DNA of 64,000 nucleotides, from assembly GCF_000021945.1 (NCBI RefSeq), contig NC_011831.1, positions 3,795,353 through 3,859,352 of the forward strand, in the 5' to 3' direction. The first letter of the stretch is position 1, and each line of letters begins with the position of its first letter. The translations under genes were made by a program, and so were the position numbers. Positions 51,523 to 60,069 of the stretch are shown piece by piece. This DNA comes from Chloroflexus aggregans DSM 9485 (GTDB lineage: Bacteria > Chloroflexota > Chloroflexia > Chloroflexales > Chloroflexaceae). The notes beneath the pieces were generated by a model, which saw nothing but the letters and a program-made list of their open reading frames with translations, ran no database searches and was not told the origin of the DNA.

Positions 51523-52542
51523 TCATGACTTTATAATCATCGGAATAAAGGCACGCGGCGTTAAGGGAACGCTGCTGCTGGCGAAAGGTGTATCGGTTGA
51601 CCGGTGTTGTGTAGCGCCTCCGGGTCGTGGTTTCAATTCGCCGGGGCTTTGGTTTCCTGGTGTGCTGTCACCGATTGTCGTATTACTGCCTTCATCGAAG
51701 CGGTAAAGCGCGATGGTGTTTGCATCGATGGCGTGCGGTGCTGTGGGCCGGCTAAATGGGTCGGTGTAACGCACCACGTTCGATATGCGGACATCGTCGA
51801 GTAGGCCGTTGTAGTGAAGGCTACCGGTTACATTGTGTTTTTCGGCTCCAAACACAAGGTAGGGATCACTGTTGGGATAATCGGTGGGGCGATTGAGCCG
51901 GTAATCGATCCGTCCACTTGGTCCGGTCATTGTTGCATCGATCTGCCCATCAACGAACAAGCGTACTTGTCCGCTATTGGCGCGGGTAACGGCGATATGA
52001 TGCCAGGCTCCGTCGGTGATGATGGTGTTGCCTTTGAGCAGCCGATCATCGCTACCAACACTAAATCCAACCACGAGTTTGTTCGCGCAAATGGCAATAC
52101 CGTAGTCACCATAATCACCTGCCCAAAAGACATCACGATCGATGATGATATTGCCGTAGTACCATCCATCACAATCAGGAGCGGTATTATCGCCGGCGAA
52201 GGCTTTCATCCAGAACTCAATCGTCAGATCGCCGCTCACATTGACCGGTCGAGAAGTGGTGAGCTGACCACTGCTATCGATGGTTCCCAGCGGTATCTTG
52301 ATGCGGTCACGGTCGTCATTACTACTGCCAAAGAAACGAATGGCATAGCCGGAGCCGGTTGGGGGAGCGGTTGTCGCTGTCGTTGCGGGGATGCCGGTCG
52401 GCGGTAAAGCGGCGGTTGCCGATCCGATAGTGGCGGTTGTAGTGGGCTGCTGGGCTTGCGTAGGAGCCGGCGTATTCACTCCGGCGCTACAGCTAATAAT
52501 AAGCCCACAGAGGAGAACTATCAAGCCAAGCCGATACTGCAC
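51523..52542 (-). CDS. LamG-like domain lipoprotein
   Basis: 339 residues from GTG 52542 (GGAGG 6 nt upstream; an in-frame GTG at 52548 abuts the same site). N-terminal lipobox: LGLIVLLCGLIISC, Cys at about 18, giving a secreted lipoprotein. A low-complexity linker (PAPTQAQQPTTTATI...) follows. A jelly-roll laminin-G-like domain from about 80 to 290: GDLTIEFWMKAF, GIAICANKLVVGF, AWHHIAVTRANSGQVRLFV (split), LDDVRISNVVRY and NTIALYRFDEG. The C-terminus ends AFIPMIIKS, the signature shared with other exported proteins here. Ligand is probably a polysaccharide or protein. Confidence 0.85.
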   Translation of the reverse strand: MQYRLGLIVLLCGLIISCSAGVNTPAPTQAQQPTTTATIGSATAALPPTGIPATTATTAPPTGSGYAIRFFGSSNDDRDRIKIPLGTIDSSGQLTTSRPVNVSGDLTIEFWMKAFAGDNTAPDCDGWYYGNIIIDRDVFWAGDYGDYGIAICANKLVVGFSVGSDDRLLKGNTIITDGAWHHIAVTRANSGQVRLFVDGQIDATMTGPSGRIDYRLNRPTDYPNSDPYLVFGAEKHNVTGSLHYNGLLDDVRISNVVRYTDPFSRPTAPHAIDANTIALYRFDEGSNTTIGDSTPGNQSPGELKPRPGGATQHRSTDTPFASSSVPLTPRAFIPMIIKS

Positions 52543-52610
52543 TATCACCCTCCCCCTTATAGCGACAAACAACGTCTGTGTCGCTTTTGTACCACGCCGG
52601 TCTCTCTGTC

Positions 52611-53930
52611 TCAATAGCCTGATGGTACCGCCTGTGGCTTAGGGTACAGGTGTTCGCGCATGATCCGTGCCGCCCGTCGGCCCAATTCGACTGCGTAGTT
52701 GGTGCCGCGATCCCACGGATATACCTGGCTCATGCTAGCCCAATAGAGGCCGGGTAGGGGAGTTGGGATGGGCGGAATGTTGCGGCTATGGTTAACCGGC
52801 ACAATCGGTTGAGCGTAGGGTTCGCGGTGTAGCCAATAGGCTCGTACCCATTCGCGTTGGAAGGCGGGGTTGATCTGGCGTAGTGCCGGCACAAAGCGTT
52901 CGAGCAACGCTTCTGGGGTGAGCCGAAAATACTCGTGGTCGGGATCGAGATAATCACCGCAGTAAATCAGATTATCACCGCCATAGTGACTCGGTTCAAT
53001 AAAGTTCGTATGTTCAACCAGCGCCAGAAACGGGAATTCATCCTTCGGTAGATTGAGCCAGTAGATACCGTTGGTAAGTGGTTGACGCAGAGCGATGGTC
53101 ATCACAACTGCTCCCATCGAACGCAACCGGCGTAATTGGCCGAGGTAGCCGCTTGGGAGATGAGGAACCAGTCGTGCCAACAGTCCTGGCGATCCGGTAA
53201 CGAGCAGAGCATCATAGTCGGTTGGCGGATGATCACCGGCCAGTACCTGCCAACCGCCGGCAGTTTGGTGAACGGCTTTCACCGGTGTCCGTAGTACAAC
53301 CTGTACGCCGCGACGGAGGCATACGGCACATAATGCGTCGGCGAATGCTTGAAAACCGCCGACAAAGTAGCCCAACTGAAAGCTCCGTGCGCGAAGTCGT
53401 GCCCAGAGCCACGCCATATTGACCTCATCGGCGTGAGGGCCGAACTTCCCTTCGAGTAACGGATGCCAGATCACTTGGGCTGCGTTCTTGCCTGAAAAGC
53501 GCTCGATCCAGACTGTAGCGGTGGTTTGTTCGAGTTTCTGCCAATTGTTTGTAAGATACTTGAGGTAAAACGCGGTCAACCCAAACCGTAACCGGTCGAT
53601 GAAGGGTAATCCGGGAAACCGTAACACCGGCAGCACGCCATCGAGGGCATAACCGCGTCCTCGCCACCACTGAGCCGTCACCGGACTGCGAAAGAAGAGC
53701 CGGTCACGCAGGCCGATCTCGTTAGTTAGGGCAATAATGGCGTGATCGGTGGTGAAGATATGGTGATAAAACCTTTCAAGCGGCCATTCCCACATCGGAT
53801 CGCGAAAACCGCTGGCTAAGCCTCCTACCTGCTCGCCGGCTTCGTAGATCGTGACCGCATAGCCGTGTCCGGCAAGGTCATAGGCAGCGCTCAGACCGGC
53901 AAAGCCCGCACCGATGATCGCAACCTTCAT
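52611..53930 (-). CDS. FAD-dependent amine-oxidase-family oxidoreductase (protoporphyrinogen/carotenoid-type fold)
   Basis: 439 residues. N-terminal FAD motif VAIIGAGFAGLSAAYDLAG with GGLASGF; second segment LEGKFGPHADEVNMAWLWAR; VGGFQAFADALC; and a C-terminal flavin-binding end LPGLYWASMSQVYPWDRGTN-YAVELG. No signal peptide. The family oxidises amines or desaturates isoprenoid and sugar-lipid substrates; UDP-galactopyranose-mutase-like relatives also exist. It overlaps the next upstream gene by 4 bp (ATGA), so it may act in the same envelope pathway. Confidence 0.82.
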   Translation of the reverse strand: MKVAIIGAGFAGLSAAYDLAGHGYAVTIYEAGEQVGGLASGFRDPMWEWPLERFYHHIFTTDHAIIALTNEIGLRDRLFFRSPVTAQWWRGRGYALDGVLPVLRFPGLPFIDRLRFGLTAFYLKYLTNNWQKLEQTTATVWIERFSGKNAAQVIWHPLLEGKFGPHADEVNMAWLWARLRARSFQLGYFVGGFQAFADALCAVCLRRGVQVVLRTPVKAVHQTAGGWQVLAGDHPPTDYDALLVTGSPGLLARLVPHLPSGYLGQLRRLRSMGAVVMTIALRQPLTNGIYWLNLPKDEFPFLALVEHTNFIEPSHYGGDNLIYCGDYLDPDHEYFRLTPEALLERFVPALRQINPAFQREWVRAYWLHREPYAQPIVPVNHSRNIPPIPTPLPGLYWASMSQVYPWDRGTNYAVELGRRAARIMREHLYPKPQAVPSGY

Positions 53931-54967
53931 GGCAGTACCTTTTGTGTCGTGATAACTTCATCGTTGGCCGCGGGGCTTGTTTGGGATCGCAACGCTGCCG
54001 CCCGATCCATATCGCGCCACGTCAGGCTTTGGCGCAGCATATACCACGCACCGAGCAGGGTAACCGGCAACCATAACGCAACGTGTAATACCAGCGTATA
54101 GCCGGCAGCGATTGCATGGGCAACACCGAATTGGGTCAAAATCGCAATGCCGGGTGCATCAAACGTACCGATATATCCCGGTGTGGAGGGGATGGTGGTA
54201 AAGAGATTCACCACCGCCGTCATGAGCATCAAGACGAGGAACGACACTTCAAACGGAAAAGCATGCATCACAAACCAGTATTTTAACGTTTCACCTAACC
54301 AGATCAACGTAGAGGTGATCAGAATAACCAGCACCTCCCGTGGGCTACGCAGCGATTGTAAGCCGATGATAAACCGGTCAAAGAGGCCGTGAATACGTGG
54401 GCGTAAAAACGGCGGGGCAAAACGATCAACGGCTAAGGTGTAGAGCCGACTCATGCGTTGCGGATAAGCAGCGACGGCAATGAAGCCGATTAATGCTGCG
54501 ATAAACATCGCACTAAACCCGATCACGAGGGTGCGGAATGTGTTCGGCAAAGGAGCGAAGGGAAGGGTAATTGCGACGAACAAGAGCATCACCAGACCGT
54601 CAAACAATCGTTCAAGCACGACGGTCGCCAACGAGGCACTCATCGCGATACCGCAGTTGCGACGCAGCACATAGCTCCGCAGCACTTCGCCGGCGCGTGC
54701 AGGGTAGACGTTATTCCCCATGTAACCGATAACCACAATTGGGAAGAGGGATCGTAACGGCACAAAGGCAATGTGATTGAGCATCGATTGCCAGCGCCAC
54801 GTGCGCACCCAGACCGTGGCAAAATAAACGACAATGCCCGGTATCAGCCACCAGTAATTCGCCTCGCGCAGTGCTTCCCAGAAATGGACGAGATCGAGAC
54901 CGTAGAGGGCGATACCGAGGAATATGATACTAATGATGAATCCGAGCCATAATTTCCAGTTTCGCAC
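53927..54967 (-). CDS. Lysylphosphatidylglycerol synthase/flippase-like membrane protein (UPF0104 type)
   Basis: 346 residues with about eight hydrophobic segments (LWLGFIISIIFLGIALYG, WLIPGIVVYFATVWVRTW, ... LVLHVALWLPVTLLGAWY). Conserved family text: NNVYPARAGEVLRSYVLRRN, SASLATVVLERLFDGLVML and TIPSTPGYIGTFDAPGIAIL. Relatives move or modify lipids at the inner membrane, including lysyl-PG synthase N-domains and glycosyltransferase-linked flippases. No separate transferase domain is present. It is the upstream gene of the FAD oxidoreductase pair. Confidence 0.85.
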   Translation of the reverse strand: MRNWKLWLGFIISIIFLGIALYGLDLVHFWEALREANYWWLIPGIVVYFATVWVRTWRWQSMLNHIAFVPLRSLFPIVVIGYMGNNVYPARAGEVLRSYVLRRNCGIAMSASLATVVLERLFDGLVMLLFVAITLPFAPLPNTFRTLVIGFSAMFIAALIGFIAVAAYPQRMSRLYTLAVDRFAPPFLRPRIHGLFDRFIIGLQSLRSPREVLVILITSTLIWLGETLKYWFVMHAFPFEVSFLVLMLMTAVVNLFTTIPSTPGYIGTFDAPGIAILTQFGVAHAIAAGYTLVLHVALWLPVTLLGAWYMLRQSLTWRDMDRAAALRSQTSPAANDEVITTQKVLP

Positions 54968-55077
54968 CGATCTTCCTTATGTTCACCATGTGGATGTGTA
55001 CTAACGAGTCGTTTCGTTCGCTGCAAGGTGTTCGTACAGTGAACCTTTGAGCATCTTACCCTTGCTCTGGCCGACTG

Positions 55078-55920
55078 TCAAAGGGGAAGTACCAGCAGGG
55101 CAAAGGGCAAAGGGACAAACGAGTCGATCCGGATATTGCCGCGGTCACTCTGCGCCATCAATCCACTCGATGAGCCACCATCGAGATTAACAGCGATGGT
55201 AAGATCAAGATCGGCGGTCGCTAAAAATTGTGACCATTCGGCAAGGCTGAAGCTGGCGGCAGGCGCAACGATGAGCAGCACACGCCCTTGATTATCGAGC
55301 GCAATAGCACTGCGACGCGCGCGTTGACCATCTTCATCGGTATACGCAGCAGTACCATCCGAACGTACCAACAGTGGCCATCCTTGAATTGCTTGCTCGA
55401 AAACGGTACCGTCGTAGGGTTGTTCGGCCAACGCCCATAAGTGCGGTCTCCCTTCTGCATCAACCGCAAACATTCCACCCTGCTCGACGTAACTTTGACC
55501 GATGATCTGCTGATTACTGATCAGCAAGGCGACCGGCTCACCAGCTCTGTCAAAAAAACCACCGTTAATTGCAGCGACCGCACTGTATTGCGCAGCCCAC
55601 GCACTCAGCATCCGTGGCGCGGTCGGATCGTAGCCTACCACGAACCGTACCTGCGTCGGATCGACGCGAATAACCTGCACGGGTGAACCCGGTACATCAA
55701 GGCGACGGAATTCAATCCCGTTTGTCAGCACTTGCCACTCCTGAACCGTGGCTGTCGGAGATGCAGGGACGGTGGGTATGAGCGTAGGTATCTGAACCGG
55801 TCCGTGCATCGGTGTCGGCGACCCACTACACGCCGCTAACCAGAGGAGGCATAGTAGCCAGCACTTTAGTATGGCGGGCCGGTGCGACCTGAATTGGCAA
55901 GAAGGTCGGTAATTGGTCAT
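55078..55920 (-). CDS. Phosphodiester glycosidase (NAGPA-like, DUF2233) lipoprotein
   Basis: 280 residues from ATG 55920; upstream in-frame ATGs (55944, 56019) are possible, and no clear ribosome binding site decides. N-terminal lipobox: CWLLCLLWLAAC, lipid Cys near 31. Domain features: VRFVVGYDPTAPRMLSAW, VAAINGGFFDRAGEPVALLI, QGWPLLVRSDGTAAYTDEDG, RRSAIALDNQGRVLLIVA, and the active-site text DLTIAVNLDGGSSSGL. Relatives hydrolyse N-acetylglucosamine phosphodiesters or related cell-wall glycosides outside the cell. It ends FALLVLPL, without the IP-signature of the LamG protein. Confidence 0.85.
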   Translation of the reverse strand: MTNYRPSCQFRSHRPAILKCWLLCLLWLAACSGSPTPMHGPVQIPTLIPTVPASPTATVQEWQVLTNGIEFRRLDVPGSPVQVIRVDPTQVRFVVGYDPTAPRMLSAWAAQYSAVAAINGGFFDRAGEPVALLISNQQIIGQSYVEQGGMFAVDAEGRPHLWALAEQPYDGTVFEQAIQGWPLLVRSDGTAAYTDEDGQRARRSAIALDNQGRVLLIVAPAASFSLAEWSQFLATADLDLTIAVNLDGGSSSGLMAQSDRGNIRIDSFVPLPFALLVLPL

Positions 55921-56105
55921 ACTGGTGCGGCTGCCATAGTTCATACCGTTAACGTAACCATCAGCCGTTGTCAGGGGTTCGTGCTGATCGGTGGGTTTCC
56001 TTACAATAGCTTGGGGCAACTATCCACGCCCTTGTGGGTTACACATCACTGTGCTCATGCACCTGCCATCTATACCATTCAAGTTGTCCGAACGCGCTGA
56101 CTCGT

Positions 56106-56573
56106 CTACCCCAACTGGTGGTACCCCGACCGATAGTACAAGAGCGGTCGTCCTCCAAACACACGTGCATCTACTACTTCGCCGGTAAAGATAGTATGGT
56201 CACCACCGGGCAACGCACTATGCAGGCGGCACTCAATCTGGGCCAACACGCCATTGAGGAGTGGTAAGCCACGCGGCGAGAGGGTAAAACTGTGTGGCGC
56301 AAACTTTTCACCATCGTGCATGGCGAAGCGACGTGAGAGGTATTCTTGTTCTTCAGACAGGATATTGACCGCGAACTGCCCGGCAGCGGCGATCACATCG
56401 TGGCTGGCGGCAGAACGGTCGATACATACAAGCACGAGTGGCGGATGTAAGGAAAGCGACGCAAACGAACTAACCGTTAGTCCGGCCAACCGACCTTCGT
56501 AATTCGTGGTGACCACCGTCACTCCTGAGGCAAAATGGCTCATTGTTTGGCGAAACAGTGATTCGTCGATCAT
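56106..56573 (-). CDS. Flavin reductase-like domain protein (second copy)
   Basis: 155 residues. Same family as the protein at 20004-20501: FRQTMSHFASGVTVVTTNYE, GLTVSSFASLSLHPPLVLVC, FAVNILSEEQEYLSRRFA, GLPLLNGVLAQIECRLH, and GDHTIFTGEVVDA with PLLYYRSGY. Binds flavin and NAD(P)H. Its start overlaps the stop of the thioesterase gene (ATGA), so the two are coupled. No oxygenase partner is next to it. Confidence 0.85.
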   Translation of the reverse strand: MIDESLFRQTMSHFASGVTVVTTNYEGRLAGLTVSSFASLSLHPPLVLVCIDRSAASHDVIAAAGQFAVNILSEEQEYLSRRFAMHDGEKFAPHSFTLSPRGLPLLNGVLAQIECRLHSALPGGDHTIFTGEVVDARVFGGRPLLYYRSGYHQLG

Positions 56574-57067
56574 CGTTTTCCTGCATTACGGCGTGCAGCG
56601 ATGGCAGCGTGTATCTCGGCTCCAATCGCGTGTTCGGCGCGGGCTTCATCGTCAAGTAAGAGGAGTTGCGGCACCGTTGGCGAAGGGCCACCGTCGGGAT
56701 TAATCGCAACCATACTGAAATAGCCGGTTGTACAGAGGCGACGGTCGCCGATCAACGGATGTTCGGCGAAAAGGTGAACGCGCACAACCATTGATCTGCG
56801 TCCGACATAAATAACTCGCGAGAAGGCTTCAACGATTTCGCCTTGCCCAATAGGTGTGCGAAAATCGATCCGTTCCGTTGAAGCCGTAACAACCGGCAAA
56901 CGGCAGAAGCGCAGGGCGGCGATAGCAGCAGCTTTATCCATCAGTGCCATCACGTCACCGCCAAACATCGTTCCGTAACCGTTGGTCTGATGTGGCAAGA
57001 TGATCTCGGCCATCCGCTCTTCGGCGGCAGCTTTAGCCGGACGATTTTGCAGGGTGATGTCATCCAT
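56570..57067 (-). CDS. Acyl-CoA thioesterase (hot-dog, YciA-like)
   Basis: 165 residues. Features: EIILPHQTNGYGTMFGGDVM (split), ALMDKAAAIAALRFCRLPVVTAS, ERIDFRTPIGQGEIVEAF, VGRRSMVVRVHLFAE and CTTGYFSMVAINPDG. The core His-x-x-Asn-x-x-x-x-x-x-Gly-Gly-(D/E) of YciA-type enzymes is present (HQTNGYGTMFGGD). It hydrolyses acyl-CoA thioesters; exact chain length not known. Coupled to the flavin reductase downstream by a 4-bp overlap. Confidence 0.88.
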   Translation of the reverse strand: MDDITLQNRPAKAAAEERMAEIILPHQTNGYGTMFGGDVMALMDKAAAIAALRFCRLPVVTASTERIDFRTPIGQGEIVEAFSRVIYVGRRSMVVRVHLFAEHPLIGDRRLCTTGYFSMVAINPDGGPSPTVPQLLLLDDEARAEHAIGAEIHAAIAARRNAGKR

Positions 57068-57087
57068 AGTGTTTGATGAGGTATAGA

Positions 57088-57109
57088 GCGGCGCTCACCT
57101 GAGCGCCGC
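57088..57109 (-). terminator. Stem-loop after the ABC permease gene
   Basis: Perfect 10-bp stem GCGGCGCTCA/TGAGCGCCGC with a CC loop. No U-tract follows on the minus strand, so termination is likely but not certain. Confidence 0.55.
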
Positions 57110-57161
57110 CGTTGCGATATTCCTCTGTTCGATTGCGATCGGGGCAGTGTGGTCGGGAGCG

Positions 57162-58301
57162 TTACCCACCCCATCCCTTCGAGAGTTGCGTCTCTTCGCC
57201 GGGTTTGCGTTTGGGTAGCCGATAGATAAACCGCACAATCTGGTCGGCGGCAACGAACATAATGATCAGCGCCTGCACTATCTTGATCACGTCGATGGAC
57301 AGGCTAGCCCGTACCTGCATGAGGCGCGCACCGGTCAGCAAACCGCCCCACAGCAACCCCGAAAAGATAATCCCAACCGGATTAGCACGGGCCAAAAGGG
57401 CTACAGCAATCGCGTCGAAGCCGAGGCCGGAAAAGAAATCAGCACTCAGCGCCCCCCGAACGCCGATCACTTCAATTGCACCGGCAATCCCGGCCAGCCC
57501 ACCGGCCAACGCCATCGCCAAAACGATGGTGCGTGGCACGCTTATCCCGGCGTAGCGGGCAGCATTCGGATTCGTGCCGGCAGTGCGCATCTCGAAACCT
57601 AGCGTCGTGCGGTAGAGCAGCCATGCGACGACAAAGACAAGCACGAGTGCTAGCGGAATGCCGAGGTGCAGTATCGTCGAACTCCCAACTTGAATACCGG
57701 GCAAGCGAGCTGTCTCGACAATCAGCCGTGACCGGGCACCGGTCGTATCGGCAGGATCGCCCAAAATGTAGGGTGTCTTACTACGGATGAGCCAGTCGGT
57801 CATGCGCAGGGCAATGTAGTTGAGCATGATCGTATTGATCACCTCGTGCGCCCCGGTGCGAGCTTTGAGAAAACCGGCAATAGCGGCCCAGGCTGCCCCG
57901 CCGAGCGCACCGGCGATTAACGCGGTTGGAATGTGAAAAATCGCCGGCATTTGCAACGTTGTTCCGATCACGACCGCAGCAACAGCCCCGGCGTAGAGTT
58001 GACCTTCTGCACCAATATTAAACAAGCCGGCTTTGAAGGCTAACGCTACGCACAAACCACAGATGATAAACGGCGTTGAACGCACAACCGTATCGGCGAT
58101 GGCCCGTGGTGAGCCAAACGAGCCTTCCCAGAGGCCAATATAGGCGGCTTGCCAGTCCGCACCGGTAATTCCGATAATGAATGCGCCGACCACCAACGCG
58201 CTAAACACAGCAAGGATCGGCACTAGGATTCCCGACCAGCGATCCCAAAAGTGGCGGAGCGCCGAGGGTCGTATTCCTGTTTCGGTGGCTGCTTGCGCCA
58301 T
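57162..58301 (-). CDS. Nucleoside-type ABC transporter permease
   Basis: 379 residues, multi-span. BPD_transp_2-like text: AFKAGLFNIGAEGQLYAGAV, GALGGAAWAAIAGFLKARTG, AHEVINTIMLNYIALRMTDW, GTNPNAARYAGISVPRTIVL and LSADFFSGLGFDAIAVALLA. This arrangement is characteristic of purine-nucleoside/simple-sugar importers (YufP-like). It is 24 bp after the ATPase gene. Only one permease is present; the family normally has two, the second being downstream. The window shows a stem-loop instead. Confidence 0.88.
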   Translation of the reverse strand: MAQAATETGIRPSALRHFWDRWSGILVPILAVFSALVVGAFIIGITGADWQAAYIGLWEGSFGSPRAIADTVVRSTPFIICGLCVALAFKAGLFNIGAEGQLYAGAVAAVVIGTTLQMPAIFHIPTALIAGALGGAAWAAIAGFLKARTGAHEVINTIMLNYIALRMTDWLIRSKTPYILGDPADTTGARSRLIVETARLPGIQVGSSTILHLGIPLALVLVFVVAWLLYRTTLGFEMRTAGTNPNAARYAGISVPRTIVLAMALAGGLAGIAGAIEVIGVRGALSADFFSGLGFDAIAVALLARANPVGIIFSGLLWGGLLTGARLMQVRASLSIDVIKIVQALIIMFVAADQIVRFIYRLPKRKPGEETQLSKGWGG

Positions 58302-58325
58302 GCTGTTCTCCCTGACTGCTCGCGC

Positions 58326-59879
58326 TTAGGCAACAACCGGTTGCGAGCGATCGAGTGTCGCACCGGCCATCAACAGACCAAGTTCTTCGCGTGAGAGTTC
58401 GCCGTTTTTCACCGTTGCGACGATCTGGCCGTGATACATGACGGCAATGCGGTCGGCCAGTGACAAAATCTCATCGAGTTCGGCAGATACCAGTAAGACG
58501 GCGACACCCTCATCACGCTTTTTCACGATCTGATTATGGATAAACTCTATCGAACCGACGTCAATCCCACGGGTTGGTTGAGCCGCGATCAGCAATTTCA
58601 GCGGACGGGTAAACTCGCGGGCCACAATCAGCTTCTGCTGGTTACCACCGCTTAGTGAACTAGCCGGTACGTTGATGCTCGGGGTGCGCACATCGAACTC
58701 GACAACCAAGCGTGTGCAATGCTCGTTAATAGCCTGATCGTTGCGCACAATCCCGTTGGCAAACGGCGGCAAATAGTACAATTCCAGAACTGAGTTATCG
58801 GTCAGCGGGTACGAGGTCACTAACCCATCGCGCTGACGATCTTCGGGAATATGGGCCACACCTAACTCGCTAATCTTACGTGGTGTAGCGTTGGTCACAT
58901 CAACACCGGCAATCCGAACGGTGCCGGCTTCAATTGGCCGCAGACCGGTGAGTGCCGCAACCAGTTCGGTTTGGCCGTTGCCCTGTACGCCGGCGATTCC
59001 GAGAATCTCACCTGCGCGTACTTCGAGATTGACTCCACGTACCGCCAACAAACGACGGTCATCACGCACATGCAAGTCACGGACTTCGAGAACCGGCTCG
59101 CCGGGGTGAGCCGGCTGCTTCTCGACTTTTAAAATAACGTCGCGTCCGACCATCATCGCGGCCAGACTCGCTTCAGTCGCCTGCGCCGGGGTCGTTTCAC
59201 CGACCACTTTCCCATTACGCAGCACGATAATCCGGTCGGCAACCTCAAGAACTTCACGCAACTTGTGCGTAATAAAGATGATCGAAGCGCCTTGAGCCGT
59301 CAGTGTGCGCATAACCCGCACGAGATCGTCAGCCTCTTGCGGCGTCAGCACCGCAGTTGGCTCATCGAGAATGAGAATATCGGCGTTTCGATAAAGCGCC
59401 TTGATAATCTCAACGCGCTGCTGTGCCCCGACATCAAGATCGGCAACTAAAGCATCAGGGTCAACGGGGAGGCCATACTGGGCGGAGATAGTCCGAATGC
59501 GTTCAGCAGCCTGTTTGCGGTTAAGGAACGGGCCGTTAGTGACTTCGTTCCCGAGGATGATGTTTTCGGTTACGGTCATCACCGGTACCAATTGGAAGTG
59601 CTGGTGTACCATTCCGATCCCACGGGCAATCGATTCATGCGGATTACTGATCCGGATCGGTTCACCCTTGACAAAGATTTCGCCTTCGTCTTGATGGTAC
59701 AGCCCGTACAGAATATTCATGAGCGTTGATTTACCGGCGCCGTTTTCGCCGAGCAAGGCCAATACCTCGCCCTTGTGTAGCTTCAGCGACACATTATCAT
59801 TAGCGATGACACCGGGAAAGCGTTTGGTAATCCCCCGAGCTTCCAGTACAACTGGTCGTTCCTGGCCGTTCTGTGTCAC
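58326..59879 (-). CDS. Double ATP-binding cassette protein of a nucleoside/sugar ABC importer
   Basis: 517 residues with two NBDs. NBD1: Walker A GENGAGKST, signature region DVGAQQRVEIIKALYR, Walker B DILILDEPTAVLT. NBD2: degenerate Walker A GVQGNGQTE, signature LSGGNQQKLIVAREF, B-type LLIAAQPTRGIDVG. This is the RbsA/MglA/YufO pattern, in which one chain powers both halves. It lies upstream of the permease and downstream of adenosine deaminase, implying purine nucleoside uptake. The substrate-binding lipoprotein is not in the window. Confidence 0.92.
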   Translation of the reverse strand: MTQNGQERPVVLEARGITKRFPGVIANDNVSLKLHKGEVLALLGENGAGKSTLMNILYGLYHQDEGEIFVKGEPIRISNPHESIARGIGMVHQHFQLVPVMTVTENIILGNEVTNGPFLNRKQAAERIRTISAQYGLPVDPDALVADLDVGAQQRVEIIKALYRNADILILDEPTAVLTPQEADDLVRVMRTLTAQGASIIFITHKLREVLEVADRIIVLRNGKVVGETTPAQATEASLAAMMVGRDVILKVEKQPAHPGEPVLEVRDLHVRDDRRLLAVRGVNLEVRAGEILGIAGVQGNGQTELVAALTGLRPIEAGTVRIAGVDVTNATPRKISELGVAHIPEDRQRDGLVTSYPLTDNSVLELYYLPPFANGIVRNDQAINEHCTRLVVEFDVRTPSINVPASSLSGGNQQKLIVAREFTRPLKLLIAAQPTRGIDVGSIEFIHNQIVKKRDEGVAVLLVSAELDEILSLADRIAVMYHGQIVATVKNGELSREELGLLMAGATLDRSQPVVA

Positions 59880-60033
59880 TGGTGACCTCGTGTAACGTGA
59901 CTAAAGCCGATTGAATTGATAAGCACATCTTGCACAGACGGCGCTGTGGATCGTTTCCGCAGCGCAGATTCACGCATCGGTGCGCACCGGCTTGCCTTGC
60001 CGCAGTACGAACGCTCCATCCGCGATATATCGT

Positions 60034-60042
60034 ATTGTAGCA
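60034..60042 (-). promoter_or_regulatory. Extended -10 promoter for the ABC importer
   Basis: Minus strand TGC-TACAAT (TACAAT at forward 60034-60039). 155 bp before ATG 59879; no strong -35. This separates the ABC genes from the deaminase, which ends at 60070. Confidence 0.5.
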
Positions 60043-60069
60043 TATTCTGTCGGTTGCACCGGCAATTGT

